This document shows positions 25,157-34,059 of a stretch of DNA of 64,000 nucleotides, piece after piece. The DNA lies in contig DEAM01000020.1 of NCBI GenBank assembly GCA_002347035.1, forward strand, positions 499-64,498, read 5' to 3'. The stretch comes from Gemmatimonadales bacterium UBA2982 (GTDB taxonomy: Bacteria > Gemmatimonadota > Gemmatimonadetes > Longimicrobiales > Gaopeijiaceae). A program made the translations under genes and the position numbers. The notes beneath the pieces were generated by a model. That model did not search any database. It was not told where the DNA came from and saw nothing but the letters and a program-made list of their open reading frames with translations. Positions within the stretch are counted from its first letter, which is position 1; each line of letters starts with the position of its first letter.

Positions 25157-26147
25157 CCTGAAGCTGAATGACGATACCGTCCGGGTCCGTGAAGAAGAGC
25201 TCTGGCGTGTCACCTTCTGGGTCACCCAACTCCCCGCTCCGTATTTGCATCCAGGAAACCATCGGGCCTGGTATTCCGGTGACGTCGCCTCTGGGCTTCA
25301 CGCCGAACTCCGAAAGAGCTCGCTGGACGTTGTCCGGATCGAATCCATCCATCGCGAGACACACTCGCGTGATGCGAGGTGTCTCGCTTGCTGCCGCGCC
25401 GCCATCGATGAGAAGGCGCTGAGGTCCGGATCCTACTCCTAGCATCGGCACGGTTCCACGCCGTCCCTTTACCGTCATCCCAAAGAGTGCTTGATAGAAG
25501 TCTAGGGAACGCTCCTGGTTCGACACGCTAAGTGTAAAGCTCTGGAAGTCACGCACGTCGAGCACGCTTTCGAGCGGCGTTACGCTTGGACATCCGTCGC
25601 CCAGGACTCCGGGTCCGCCGCAGTAGCTAAGATCCTGAAGTTGGAAACGAACCCCATCGGGGTCGTTGACGTAAAATTCCGGTGTCCCCTCGTCGGCGCC
25701 GCCGTTCTCCGGACCGCGTGATCTGACCCACGCCTTCATCGGATCGCCTTCTGAGGTCCTAGTTCTTGACACACCATGTCGCGCCAGAACCTGCGTGATC
25801 CTATCGACATCAAAGCCATCGACTGTCATGCAAAAATGACCCCAGCCTGGTCTCTCGCCTTGGCTCATGGTGATGTACTGAGGTCCGGAACCAATCCGGA
25901 TCCCTGTGGGCCCAACGCTGAAGTCTGTGTTTAAACCCTGGGTGCCGCCCTGTGTGTGATTGATGGGCCAACCGAAGAGTCCCTGATAGAACTCCATCGA
26001 GCGTCTCTTATCTGAAACCGTGATTGCTATGTGGTTCAGCGTGCGCAGCGTCAACGCCGGTCGGATCTCCTGTGCCAGGAGCCGACGTGCCGACGCGAGC
26101 ACCGGGACTGACATAAGCAGCGACCTGCGAGTCATCTGATGGGTCAC
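25143..26147 (-). CDS. Exported two-domain VOC protein with Tat-like signal (334 aa)
   Basis: Two glyoxalase/VOC domains: RTLNHIAITVSDKRRSMEFY...GTPEFYVNDPDGVRFQLQD and FQSFTLSVSNQERSLDFY...DTPELFFTDPDGIVIQLQD. His in the first and Glu/Gln at strand ends are candidate metal ligands; the second domain has lost the first His. The N-terminus (MTRRSLLMSVPVLASARRLLAQ) looks like a twin-arginine or Sec signal. The start is GTG at 26147, with GAGGAG 9 nt upstream; the ATG at 26135 is too far from it. It follows the kinase gene by 66 bp on the same strand. Function unknown, resembling dioxygenases or glyoxalases. Confidence 0.85.
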   Translation of the reverse strand: MTHQMTRRSLLMSVPVLASARRLLAQEIRPALTLRTLNHIAITVSDKRRSMEFYQGLFGWPINHTQGGTQGLNTDFSVGPTGIRIGSGPQYITMSQGERPGWGHFCMTVDGFDVDRITQVLARHGVSRTRTSEGDPMKAWVRSRGPENGGADEGTPEFYVNDPDGVRFQLQDLSYCGGPGVLGDGCPSVTPLESVLDVRDFQSFTLSVSNQERSLDFYQALFGMTVKGRRGTVPMLGVGSGPQRLLIDGGAAASETPRITRVCLAMDGFDPDNVQRALSEFGVKPRGDVTGIPGPMVSWMQIRSGELGDPEGDTPELFFTDPDGIVIQLQDASY

Positions 26148-26213
26148 CGGTCGAGACTCCTCACTTTCAAAACCTTTCTGCCAACCTCAAGCCCTCGAAC
26201 CCTCATATTCGAA

Positions 26214-28901
26214 TTACCCATCGGTTCTCGATATGAGTTCCTGAAACCAATTCGCAACCAAATGAACCTCGCCGAGCCCAGCACCCGAACCGCTATCATT
26301 CGTTCCTCTAACAACCACAAAACTCTGGCCATCGGGATGGATACCCCAATTTCTAACAGCACCACCAATCAGTTGTCGCCCGTAGGCCACTTCCTCGAAC
26401 AAGAGTTCTGGAGCAGACACTGAAAAGCTGGGTTCAAAAGTCAAATCAACAGAAAGGAATTGAGCTCCATTCCTGTAATAGATCGTGTTTCCATCCGGAC
26501 CCCATGTCGGATCTGATCCAGGTCCAGGGGAAATGCTTCTCTGTCCGGTGATATTCGGGAAGCTGTGAACATAGACCCTTCTGACCCCACTTTCGTCAGA
26601 TTGATAAGCAATCCAGTTGCCATCCGGTGAGAATTCTGCATTCCCTTCATTCCATTGAGCTGTTAAGTAGCCTTCGAATTCCTCTGCGCTAGATCCCATT
26701 CGCGTTACCAATAAATCTCTTGCGGTATTCCCTCCATTCCTTCTAACCAGAATCAAGCTATCGCCCGGTGCTACACTCCTTATAAAATTTTGGCCGCCCG
26801 GGCCATAAACCTCTGAGGCCGCTTCGCTTGCATCAGGAGGCCTCCGAAGTCCCGGACCGCCAACACTTTCCGTGTAGTAGAGGTAATCTCCACTTGGCGA
26901 CCATACTGGATACAGACCACCCCCTGAAGTGAACTGCGGACTAGCTCCAGTAGCAACGTTATAGATCCGTATTTCACCTCCATCCTGGTAGGCGATCATG
27001 CTTCCATCCGGCGAATACCGTGGGGCGTCAAGTGGGCCTGCTGGTATGGGGATCACGGTTTCGTTGCCCTCCATATCAACGACTGCAAGCTGCCTTCCTT
27101 GCGCAGAACCAAGTGCACCCTCAGAGGCATAAATCAATGTCCCATTTTCTGAAAAGGCATACTGAGATGCACCTCCGGCAAATACGGTCATTGTTGGGAG
27201 CACGGTCGATTGATTCCCAGTAACCTCCAGAGTTTCCAGATCAAACGGGACCGCCATGAGAGCTTGGTCCCCATGTCCAAATAGAACATGGCCCGTCTTG
27301 GCATATCTGGGCTGATTCCCAGCCGGAGCCACTGACCTGACCTGACCAGTTTCCCTATTCAGAAGCAATACACTTGAGCTTGCTGCACCTCCGCCACTTT
27401 GAAATAGGACCCCTCTTCCTCCTGGCAGTAAATACGGTCGGTTGGCAGCAAGAGTGTCATTTGCAAGAAGTACCGTACTCTCTCCACCCGAAGAGGGGAC
27501 GATGTGGATCGCTCCTCCGGTTGTAAAAACTATACTGTCATTTTCTGCCCAATGAGCGCTGCCACCGCCTTCGAATACCGGGAGTGCCGGCCCTCCGTTT
27601 ATCGGCACCCTCAGGATTGAGCTGAAGTTCACATCGAATAATATCCACTGACCATCGGGAGAAAATGATGGGTTCGAGCCACCACCTGTATTTTCAATTA
27701 ACCGCCATTCAACCTCGCTAGCGGATCTAAGGTAAAGACTCCGTTCATTACCATCTGTCGCCCCCGCTACAATCCAGCGCCCATCGGGCGATATACCGAA
27801 CCTCCATCCCACACTGGGATCGATATCTAGGCCGGTGAGCACAGTGCGAGTTGGAACTAGTTCCTCTAGAATTGGTTCAGGTTGTAGCCATCCCCAGGCA
27901 GCGAGACCAGCGAAAATAGCAGCGACACCGATCGCTGAGATGAGTCTGAAATCCCCCCCCTTTTTCGGAGCCACAACCTCCGTAACCGAAGCGGGGACCT
28001 GCACAGCAGGACGCCCTGGATCCGTAGCGATCGGACGAGGTGCATACACAAACGACTCGTCATCCAACGCCCTCGAAAACCCAGCAGCGCTCTTGAATCG
28101 ATCTGCAGGCAACTTCTCCAGCGCACGAGCGAGTACACCCTCAATATGTAGCGGTACAGTCCTGCGTAGACCGGTAATCGATGGAGGATCTGTTGTCAGG
28201 ATCTGTACTAATACACCCTGTGCTGTAGACGCAGAAAAAGGTGGACGACCCGATAACATCTCATACAACACACAACCCAGTGCATAAACATCAGACCGTG
28301 CATCCACATCGCGGTCACCCGTAGCCTGTTCCGGGCTCATATAGTGTGGTGTGCCCAGGCTCAGACCTGTCTCCGTTATACGACCACCGCCCGCTTGGGC
28401 CACAGCCAGTGCGATCCCGAAGTCAGCCACCAACGGCTCGCCACGTTCACTCAGCAGGATATTGCCGGGCTTGATGTCCCTATGCACCACACCATGCTCG
28501 TGTGCATAGTCCAACGCATCGGACACTTTGCGTGTAATCGAGAGTGCGTCCTTCACACCAAGCTGTTTTTCTTTCGTGATTAGTTCACGGATCGACTCCC
28601 CCTCCAAGTACGGCATCACGTAGAACAGGAACGAGTCCGCCTCTCCCGAATCGAACAGCGGTAGGATATGAGGGTGCTGTAGGTTCGCCGTCGTCTTGAT
28701 TTCGGCTAAGAACCGATCTGCTCCAACCACAGCAGCCAACTCGGGCCGTAGAACCTTCACTGCAACTTTGCGCTCGTGTCTCAGGTCGTCAGCAAGGTAA
28801 ACCGTGGCCATGCCTCCCTCGCCCAACTCACGATCAATCCTGTATCGACCCTCTAAAGCAGCGTTAAGACGGGCTACGGTATTCGGTGTCTGGTCAGTCA
28901 T
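26214..28901 (-). CDS. Transmembrane Ser/Thr protein kinase with TolB/PD40 propeller (895 aa)
   Basis: PknB-type (Hanks) kinase in residues about 20-285: Gly loop LGEGGMATVY, Lys49 in VAVKV, catalytic loop HRDIKPGN (140-147), DFGIA and GTPHYMSPEQATGD. A single membrane segment (about residues 325-345, LISAIGVAAIFAGLAAWGW) leads to an external WD40-like propeller with repeated SPDG(R/Q)WI motifs (for example SPDGRWIVAG, SPDGQWILFD, SPDGNWIAYQSD). The kinase is intact by its motifs. The start is taken at the ATG at 28901; twelve extra codons are open upstream. This design is very common in Gemmatimonadota. Ligand and target proteins are unknown. Confidence 0.93.
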   Translation of the reverse strand: MTDQTPNTVARLNAALEGRYRIDRELGEGGMATVYLADDLRHERKVAVKVLRPELAAVVGADRFLAEIKTTANLQHPHILPLFDSGEADSFLFYVMPYLEGESIRELITKEKQLGVKDALSITRKVSDALDYAHEHGVVHRDIKPGNILLSERGEPLVADFGIALAVAQAGGGRITETGLSLGTPHYMSPEQATGDRDVDARSDVYALGCVLYEMLSGRPPFSASTAQGVLVQILTTDPPSITGLRRTVPLHIEGVLARALEKLPADRFKSAAGFSRALDDESFVYAPRPIATDPGRPAVQVPASVTEVVAPKKGGDFRLISAIGVAAIFAGLAAWGWLQPEPILEELVPTRTVLTGLDIDPSVGWRFGISPDGRWIVAGATDGNERSLYLRSASEVEWRLIENTGGGSNPSFSPDGQWILFDVNFSSILRVPINGGPALPVFEGGGSAHWAENDSIVFTTGGAIHIVPSSGGESTVLLANDTLAANRPYLLPGGRGVLFQSGGGAASSSVLLLNRETGQVRSVAPAGNQPRYAKTGHVLFGHGDQALMAVPFDLETLEVTGNQSTVLPTMTVFAGGASQYAFSENGTLIYASEGALGSAQGRQLAVVDMEGNETVIPIPAGPLDAPRYSPDGSMIAYQDGGEIRIYNVATGASPQFTSGGGLYPVWSPSGDYLYYTESVGGPGLRRPPDASEAASEVYGPGGQNFIRSVAPGDSLILVRRNGGNTARDLLVTRMGSSAEEFEGYLTAQWNEGNAEFSPDGNWIAYQSDESGVRRVYVHSFPNITGQRSISPGPGSDPTWGPDGNTIYYRNGAQFLSVDLTFEPSFSVSAPELLFEEVAYGRQLIGGAVRNWGIHPDGQSFVVVRGTNDSGSGAGLGEVHLVANWFQELISRTDG

Positions 28902-28956
28902 GGCCGCATTTTGCCCACATACGCCTTGAGTTCGCAACTTAGATGGCAGATTGCAA

Positions 28957-28987
28957 GAGAGCCCCTGCTGTTAAAGCAGGGGCTCTC
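28957..28987 (-). terminator. Strong hairpin after the ArsB/NhaD gene
   Basis: A perfect 13-bp inverted repeat (GAGAGCCCCTGCT / AGCAGGGGCTCTC) with a 5-nt loop, between the transporter's stop codon and the kinase gene. It has no long T-run on either strand, so it may act as an imperfect terminator or an RNA end-stabiliser. Confidence 0.65.
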
Positions 28988-29039
28988 CAAATGCTTCTTC
29001 CCTAGGGCCCGGCAGCCCTTTTACAGGTAAATCCTTAGG

Positions 29040-30389
29040 TCAAAAGGTGGTACGTGCGGCTACAGGATTCTCGAACCAACTCCAACCGAAGTACATCATG
29101 AAGGTGGCCACTACTAGAGTTGCTAGCATGGCTGGTGTGCCGTACCTGAACCACATGCCGGGGGTGATGGCCAAGCTCGGATCGTTTTCCTGGCGCGCCA
29201 AGCGCTCGGATATCGTGACGATAAACACGTTGGCTGTCGAACCGATATGGGTACCATTGCCACCTAGTCCTACGCCCATCGCCAGCCCCCACCAAAGCGG
29301 AGTCACATTGATCCCTTGCGTCTCCATAGCAAGGATGATCGGAATCATCGCTGCCGTAAACGGGATGTTATCAATGGCAGCGGACAAGAACGCGGCAACC
29401 CACATCAATACAATCACCGCTGTTCTAAGATCTGACTCTACGAAAGGCTGGATGAACTGACCCACCCAGATAAGGAACTGACTATGCTCCACTCCACCAA
29501 CCACCATGAAAAGGCCGATGAAGAAGATGAGCAGTGGAATTTCAACATGTTCCACTGCGTCATCCATGAGCAGACCCCGAGACGAGAGCGCTAACAACGT
29601 CATGCCAAGCGCTGCAACAAACCACGGATCCCAGTGGAGAGTATTATGCGCGATAAACAGGACGGTCATCAGACCCAGAATGATTAAGGAGTTTCTCCAG
29701 AGCTTCTTTTGCGTGATTTCCGCTTCTTCTATAACGCCTTCAGCCGGGATTTGAGCCAACTCTTTCTTGAAAGCGAACTTCAGATAGATGAGAACTACGA
29801 GCCAAACCACCAATACCGGTGGTCCCATAGCGATAGCAAAAGTGTTGAATGAGATGTCCGCTGCTGAGCCGATCATGAGGTTAGGCGGATCACCTACTAG
29901 AGTGCCGATACCACCCGTGTCGGAAAGCAGGGCCGCCGCCAGAAGATACGGGATCGGACTGATTTTCTGTGCCTGTGCGATCAGGATGATCAGCGGACCG
30001 AAGATTACTACAGTCGTAACATTGTCGAGCAGCAGCGAAAGCACTGTCACAGCCGTGCCGAGCAGTGCCATCATCAAGAACAGTCGTCCTTTGCTGGCTA
30101 TGGCGATCTTAGAGGCCATCCAACTGAAGCCCCCAGTCGGAATCATGATCGATACGACCGTCATCATACACGCGAGAAGAAAGATCACATTCCAATCGAC
30201 TGCTTCAATCGCGCCCATCGGTTCGTAGAAGCCGTACTGTTGACCTACGATCACCATTACGAGAGCACCCGCAGCTGCAACTTTCGATCTCTCAAAGTGG
30301 TGTAATTGCTCAGTGAAGATCATTGCGAACGTGATCGTAAGAACGATCCCTGAGGCAATCATCCCAGGAGTTAAGACTAACTGCTCCAT
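29040..30389 (-). CDS. ArsB/NhaD-family ion transporter (449 aa)
   Basis: Membrane protein with about 11-12 helices of the ion-transporter superfamily (ArsB, NhaD, CitM). Characteristic blocks: AIEAVDWNVIFLLACMMTVVS, LLLDNVTTVVIFGPLIILIA, DTGGIGTLVGDPPNLMIG (the conserved GDPPN turn), and AAIDNIPFTAAMIPIILAM with GGNGTHIGSTANV. It is most like Na+/H+ antiporters of the NhaD type but arsenite or organic-anion transport cannot be excluded. GGAGG precedes the ATG. A dyad symmetric site (30412-30426) stands just ahead of the start codon. Distinct from the SLC13 permease at 19315. Confidence 0.88.
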   Translation of the reverse strand: MEQLVLTPGMIASGIVLTITFAMIFTEQLHHFERSKVAAAGALVMVIVGQQYGFYEPMGAIEAVDWNVIFLLACMMTVVSIMIPTGGFSWMASKIAIASKGRLFLMMALLGTAVTVLSLLLDNVTTVVIFGPLIILIAQAQKISPIPYLLAAALLSDTGGIGTLVGDPPNLMIGSAADISFNTFAIAMGPPVLVVWLVVLIYLKFAFKKELAQIPAEGVIEEAEITQKKLWRNSLIILGLMTVLFIAHNTLHWDPWFVAALGMTLLALSSRGLLMDDAVEHVEIPLLIFFIGLFMVVGGVEHSQFLIWVGQFIQPFVESDLRTAVIVLMWVAAFLSAAIDNIPFTAAMIPIILAMETQGINVTPLWWGLAMGVGLGGNGTHIGSTANVFIVTISERLARQENDPSLAITPGMWFRYGTPAMLATLVVATFMMYFGWSWFENPVAARTTF

Positions 30390-30411
30390 ACTCTGTAGCC
30401 TCCAGAGGTTT

Positions 30412-30426
30412 AGTACAATGTGTACT
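30412..30426 (-). promoter_or_regulatory. Dyad AGTACA-ATG-TGTACT before the ArsB/NhaD gene
   Basis: A 6-bp perfect inverted repeat with a 3-bp centre, 23-37 bp upstream of the start codon, where a repressor site often lies. No regulator gene is next to it, so its protein partner is unknown. Confidence 0.45.
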
Positions 30427-30698
30427 GCACTCTAACGCGGCAAGTTAACTGCTAACGGGTCGAATTAAAGCTTCTGAGTCGTACAATCGATTCCGAATTA
30501 TCGTGAACCCATAAAACATCTTACCTTGGTCCGCAGCGGAGGTATATATCCGTATCAACGCATCCGCGTCAAGTTCGTTCCTCGGTTACTCTGAAGTACT
30601 TTCAGGCTCGTTCTAAGATCCAGAACATCGGCCGTGAACGAAGGCGTTTAACACTTGGTCAAACTTCTAGTCGCAAAGCAATCCTAGAAGGAAACCCC

Positions 30699-30715
30699 AC
30701 AAGCAGAAAATGCTT
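30699..30715 (-). terminator. Hairpin downstream of tRNA-Pro
   Basis: CAAGCA/TGCTTG pair across GAAAA, 20 bp past the tRNA 3' end; on the minus strand it is followed by GGGGTTTCC. A weak terminator or processing structure for the tRNA transcript. Confidence 0.4.
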
Positions 30716-30734
30716 GCAGGGCAACTTTACTCAA

Positions 30735-30808
30735 TCGGGGCGCCCAGATTCGAACTGGGGACCCCCTGCTCCCAAAGCAGGTGCGCTACCGGACTGCGCC
30801 ACGCCCCG
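30735..30808 (-). tRNA. tRNA-Pro (anticodon TGG)
   Basis: Complete 74-nt cloverleaf without encoded CCA. Acceptor CGGGGCG/CGCCCCG, D-arm GCGCAGTCCGGTAGCGC, anticodon arm CCTGC-TTTGGGA-GCAGG with TGG at 30772-30774, T-arm with TTCGAAT, discriminator A. The anticodon reads proline CCA and, with wobble, other CCN codons. Confidence 0.97.
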
Positions 30809-30876
30809 TTGTACATAAAACCTAACCGCTGAGTGCGTTCGTAGAATGGGGGGAGCGATTTTCGCGCTCGGCAATC

Positions 30877-32295
30877 TTACTGCCGAACCAACACGTCCAG
30901 GGCGTTACGGCTCAGTAACACTCCTTTTGAGATAACAGCCTCAACGCTCCGGGTATTTCTAATATCGTCCAGCGGGTTCTGCGAAAGTAGCACCAGATCA
31001 GCCAAACGCCCCTCTTCGACCGTCCCCATTTCACTCGCCAAACCGAAGAATTCAGCCGGACGTACAGTCGCTGACCGTAAAGCTTCCAGTGGAGAAAGCC
31101 CCGCCCGAACGAGCATCTCAAGCTCACTATGAAGGCTGTAGCCTGGAGCAGCAAATGAGATCGGCGTGTCCGTTCCCGCCGCGATGGGTACGCGAGCCCG
31201 ATGCATACGTTCGACAAGGAACATGCTCCACCTGGCAAACGTATCATCGCCACCCTGCTCCACTCCACGCCGCTCCTCAGTTGTCATCCGCCAAGGCTCC
31301 TCGATTTCCACTGGAAGCTTGTCGAGCAGATCATCCCAATCCGGACGATCAAAAGGCGGTCTTAAAACCAAGGAATTTAGACGAAGAGTCGGAACTTGGA
31401 TCGTACCAGACATAGCAGAGATAACTTCATCGCACTGCCCTTCATCATACTCAGCTATGGCTGAAAGGCGCTGCAACGTATGCAGACTTGAACGAAGTTG
31501 TGCCCCCGGAACCTCGTCAGGGTTCTGAAGGCGTTGTCGCCGTTCAGGGAGGAGCGCTTGGGGATCCGAAGTGCAGTCTAATTCAATGTTCCGGAGATGC
31601 TCGAGAGACTGGACACGTGGTCCCACATCTCGAGCACGCATGGAAAGGGGGACGTGCCCGTCCATCGGTAGCCCACGCGCCTCAGCTTCAGCAACTAACA
31701 CCTCGAAGACTTCAGGTGAAATCATCTCATAGATCTTCAAGAAGTCGACGCCTGCATCTGCGAACCTGGCCACGTTTGCACGCGCCGTCTCCGGATCTGG
31801 ATTTGAAATGCCAAGCAGTGGATTGTTTTCGCCGTCATATACAACGTCCCCTCCGTCTAGGAGGGGGCCTGCGAAAAAGACGCGGGGAGCAGTCACTCCT
31901 TCGGTCCGTAGTCCCTCCACAATCGGGACAATCAGCTCAAGGGGTCCGCCGGTATCCCGAATGCTCGTGATACCGTGGTTTAGGAATAGACCGGGCATCG
32001 CCTCTGTAAAACGCTCATCGTAGGTGAGGTGGACGTGAAAGTCCCAAAGTCCCGGAATCAGATAGTGCCCTGCCCCATCTATTGATTCGAGTGCGTCTAC
32101 CGAGAGGTCCCCATCAGCGACCATCGTGATACGCCCCTCATCAACAACGACAGTCCTGTTATCCCTCACACCATTCACCGCATCAATGACAGTCACACCG
32201 TAAATGACGAGTTCAGCAGGGGGCGCAGTTGGTACACAGGCGATAAAAACAATCACCATCACAGGAACAATGCGCCGGAACGTTCGAGTAAACAT
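30877..32295 (-). CDS. Amidohydrolase-family lipoprotein (472 aa)
   Basis: Metal-dependent amidohydrolase (imidazolonepropionase/prolidase-like branch). Ligand motifs: IPGLWDFHVHL (HxH), FLKIYEM (Lys that may be carbamylated), MDGHVPLSM (His), SLEHLRN (His) and AAGTDTPIS (Asp). The C-terminal part shows the usual LGTVEEGRLADLVLL-type ending. A lipoprotein signal is visible after the ATG at 32295 (RRIVPVMVIVFIACVP, Cys as lipid site). The frame is open to 32376, but that start would bury the signal; the ribosome site is weak in both cases. Substrate unknown: cyclic amide or Xaa-Pro dipeptide. Confidence 0.86.
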   Translation of the reverse strand: MFTRTFRRIVPVMVIVFIACVPTAPPAELVIYGVTVIDAVNGVRDNRTVVVDEGRITMVADGDLSVDALESIDGAGHYLIPGLWDFHVHLTYDERFTEAMPGLFLNHGITSIRDTGGPLELIVPIVEGLRTEGVTAPRVFFAGPLLDGGDVVYDGENNPLLGISNPDPETARANVARFADAGVDFLKIYEMISPEVFEVLVAEAEARGLPMDGHVPLSMRARDVGPRVQSLEHLRNIELDCTSDPQALLPERRQRLQNPDEVPGAQLRSSLHTLQRLSAIAEYDEGQCDEVISAMSGTIQVPTLRLNSLVLRPPFDRPDWDDLLDKLPVEIEEPWRMTTEERRGVEQGGDDTFARWSMFLVERMHRARVPIAAGTDTPISFAAPGYSLHSELEMLVRAGLSPLEALRSATVRPAEFFGLASEMGTVEEGRLADLVLLSQNPLDDIRNTRSVEAVISKGVLLSRNALDVLVRQ

Positions 32296-32486
32296 GCGCA
32301 GGGCCTTGATTGATGTGAAAGTTGGGTGCACCGAGGTAGTCACTGGGTCTTCTTCGAAGGTACCTGTAAATCGCATGCTTTTGCTAGATCGTGTTGCGCC
32401 CTTAACTCACGAAGCGTCACTTCCCAGTAAGATCTGGGATCAAGAACACCAACCTGTTCGTGGACTGAAAACTTGAGGATACACAA

Positions 32487-33935
32487 ATGACTGAAACAGG
32501 ATCAGGCAAACCCGTCATGGATCCAGGTTCAAGCCGACGGCAGTTCTTCAAGTTTCTCGCAGCTAGCCCACTAGCTGCCGTAGCATATTCAGCAATTCCA
32601 TCAAGTTGGATGGAGCCACTTGCTGGAGAAGTTCCAATATCACGTGAGCCAGGATCCCTGCCCTGCACTAACTGTGGTGCGCCGGTACTGAACCCGCTAT
32701 TCGACCCTACCGAGAGCAGGACCGGGCTCAATCTTCCCAGGCAGGAGATGCCCCAGGAACTCCCTCCCCAGCAGGCTCAGGAAGAACAACTGACGGGTAG
32801 CCTCATTGAGTCACCGGAAGAGGCAATCAATGTTTGGGATTTTGAGCAAGTCGTCCACGGGAATAGTCTCGCACAGCATTGGGATTTCTTGCATATGGGC
32901 GTCGATGATTATGAGACGCGGGTCGCTAATCGCGAAGGCTTTAATCGTCTAATGTTACGTCCCCGCCGGCTCGGAGTCGAAGCTAGTGCCGGGCTGGACA
33001 CGTCAATGGAAATCCTTGGGCAACGTTTTGATTCACCCCTGTTCCTCTGCCCCGTGGCGGCAAACCAAGCGTTCCACACACAGGGAGAGGCGGGAGCAGC
33101 TCGTGCGGCTCGACGCAGGGGTATACTGCAACTCCAATCCCACGTGAGTTCCAATTCGTACGAAGAAATCGCCGAAGCACGGGGCGAACCTCATTGGTTC
33201 CAGATCTATACGAACCCTGATTGGAATAGGAATCAAAGAGTGATTAATCGGGTGGCAAGTGCAGGCTGTCCGACGTTGGTTTGGACGATCGATCTCCTTG
33301 GCGGCAGCAACCGTGAACTGTCTCGTAGGTCACTTTCCGGTGAAGGCCGTGATTCCGCCCTATGCACGCAGTGTCATAACCACCAGGAAGGCTACCAACG
33401 GCCAATGAACCGTGATCTTGACGGCGCCCCTGGGGAACGTCCTCCCTATACGTGGGACTACGTGAAACGCCTCAAAGACGCGAGCGATATGAATCTGGTC
33501 CTCAAGGGAATCGTGACCGCTGAGGAAGCTGAATTGGCAATCGAGCACGGGGCCGACGGTATTTATGTCTCTAACCACGGCGGGCGGGCGGTGAACAGCA
33601 TGTGGTCAACCATCGACGCTCTGCCGGAAGTCGTCGAGGCAGTGCGAGGGCGGGTGCCAGTCATGATCGACAGCGGGGTCCGCCGGGGCAGCGATGTCTT
33701 CAAGGCACTCGCACTGGGCGCAACTGCAGCGGGGATCGGTCGACCCTACGTTTGGGGGCTAGGAGCGTTTGGTGAGGATGGAGTAGATAAGGTCATCGAG
33801 CTTCTAGTCGCAGAGTTCCGCATGGTCATGCAGCAGACCCGAACAACATCGGTGGACGAGATCACGTCGCGGTTTGTAATGGAAGCTAAGAACCCCGTTA
33901 TGACACGGCACAACGAACTGGGGTTCGGCCTGTAA
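32487..33935 (+). CDS. Tat-exported FMN-dependent alpha-hydroxy-acid oxidase/dehydrogenase with CxxCH insert (482 aa)
   Basis: Lactate/glycolate-oxidase family TIM barrel. Conserved parts: SPLFLCPVAANQAFH (FMN), QIYTN, TIDLLGG, LKGIVTAEEAELAIEHGADGI, YVSNHGGR (catalytic His and Arg), PVMIDSGVRRGSDVFKALALGA and GIGRPYVWGL. Two features are odd. The N-terminus has a twin-arginine signal (SSRRQFFKFLAASPLAA), so the FMN protein would be exported folded. Within the loop after the TIDLLGG strand stands CTQCH at residues 293-297, a heme c attachment motif; CTNC occurs at 60-63. GAGGATACACAA precedes the ATG. It may pass electrons to periplasmic cytochromes instead of oxygen. Confidence 0.88.
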   Translation: MTETGSGKPVMDPGSSRRQFFKFLAASPLAAVAYSAIPSSWMEPLAGEVPISREPGSLPCTNCGAPVLNPLFDPTESRTGLNLPRQEMPQELPPQQAQEEQLTGSLIESPEEAINVWDFEQVVHGNSLAQHWDFLHMGVDDYETRVANREGFNRLMLRPRRLGVEASAGLDTSMEILGQRFDSPLFLCPVAANQAFHTQGEAGAARAARRRGILQLQSHVSSNSYEEIAEARGEPHWFQIYTNPDWNRNQRVINRVASAGCPTLVWTIDLLGGSNRELSRRSLSGEGRDSALCTQCHNHQEGYQRPMNRDLDGAPGERPPYTWDYVKRLKDASDMNLVLKGIVTAEEAELAIEHGADGIYVSNHGGRAVNSMWSTIDALPEVVEAVRGRVPVMIDSGVRRGSDVFKALALGATAAGIGRPYVWGLGAFGEDGVDKVIELLVAEFRMVMQQTRTTSVDEITSRFVMEAKNPVMTRHNELGFGL

Positions 33936-34020
33936 CGCAGAGATCAGCTGGTTCACTAGAGCCTTCAACCAGAAACCCCTGGCCCTACGAGAGCCCGCGT
34001 CTAAATAGTCGTACCCTCAA

Positions 34021-34054
34021 AGGACAGCGAGCTCAGAGTCGGGCTCGCTGTCCT
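34021..34054. terminator. Bidirectional hairpin between convergent genes
   Basis: Perfect 12-bp inverted repeat AGGACAGCGAGC / GCTCGCTGTCCT around a 10-nt loop, between the convergent oxidase gene (ends 33935) and the next minus-strand gene (ends 34060). No strong T-run on either side. Confidence 0.7.
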
Positions 34055-34059
34055 GCTCC

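Larger units (their letters stand above)
30390..30734. other. Intergenic region between tRNA-Pro and the ArsB/NhaD gene
   Basis: No gene seen. It contains the dyad at 30412-30426, a 7-bp inverted repeat CTTCTAG/CTAGAAG (about 30663-30689) and the hairpin that follows the tRNA. The remainder is presumably promoter and leader of the transporter gene. Confidence 0.55.

Noticed and set aside
25001..25225. Possible selenocysteine read-through of the TGA ending this minus-strand frame (considered because selC is in the window)
   Set aside because: After the TGA the frame meets TAA five codons later, so read-through gives nothing; a one-base frameshift explains the sequence better.
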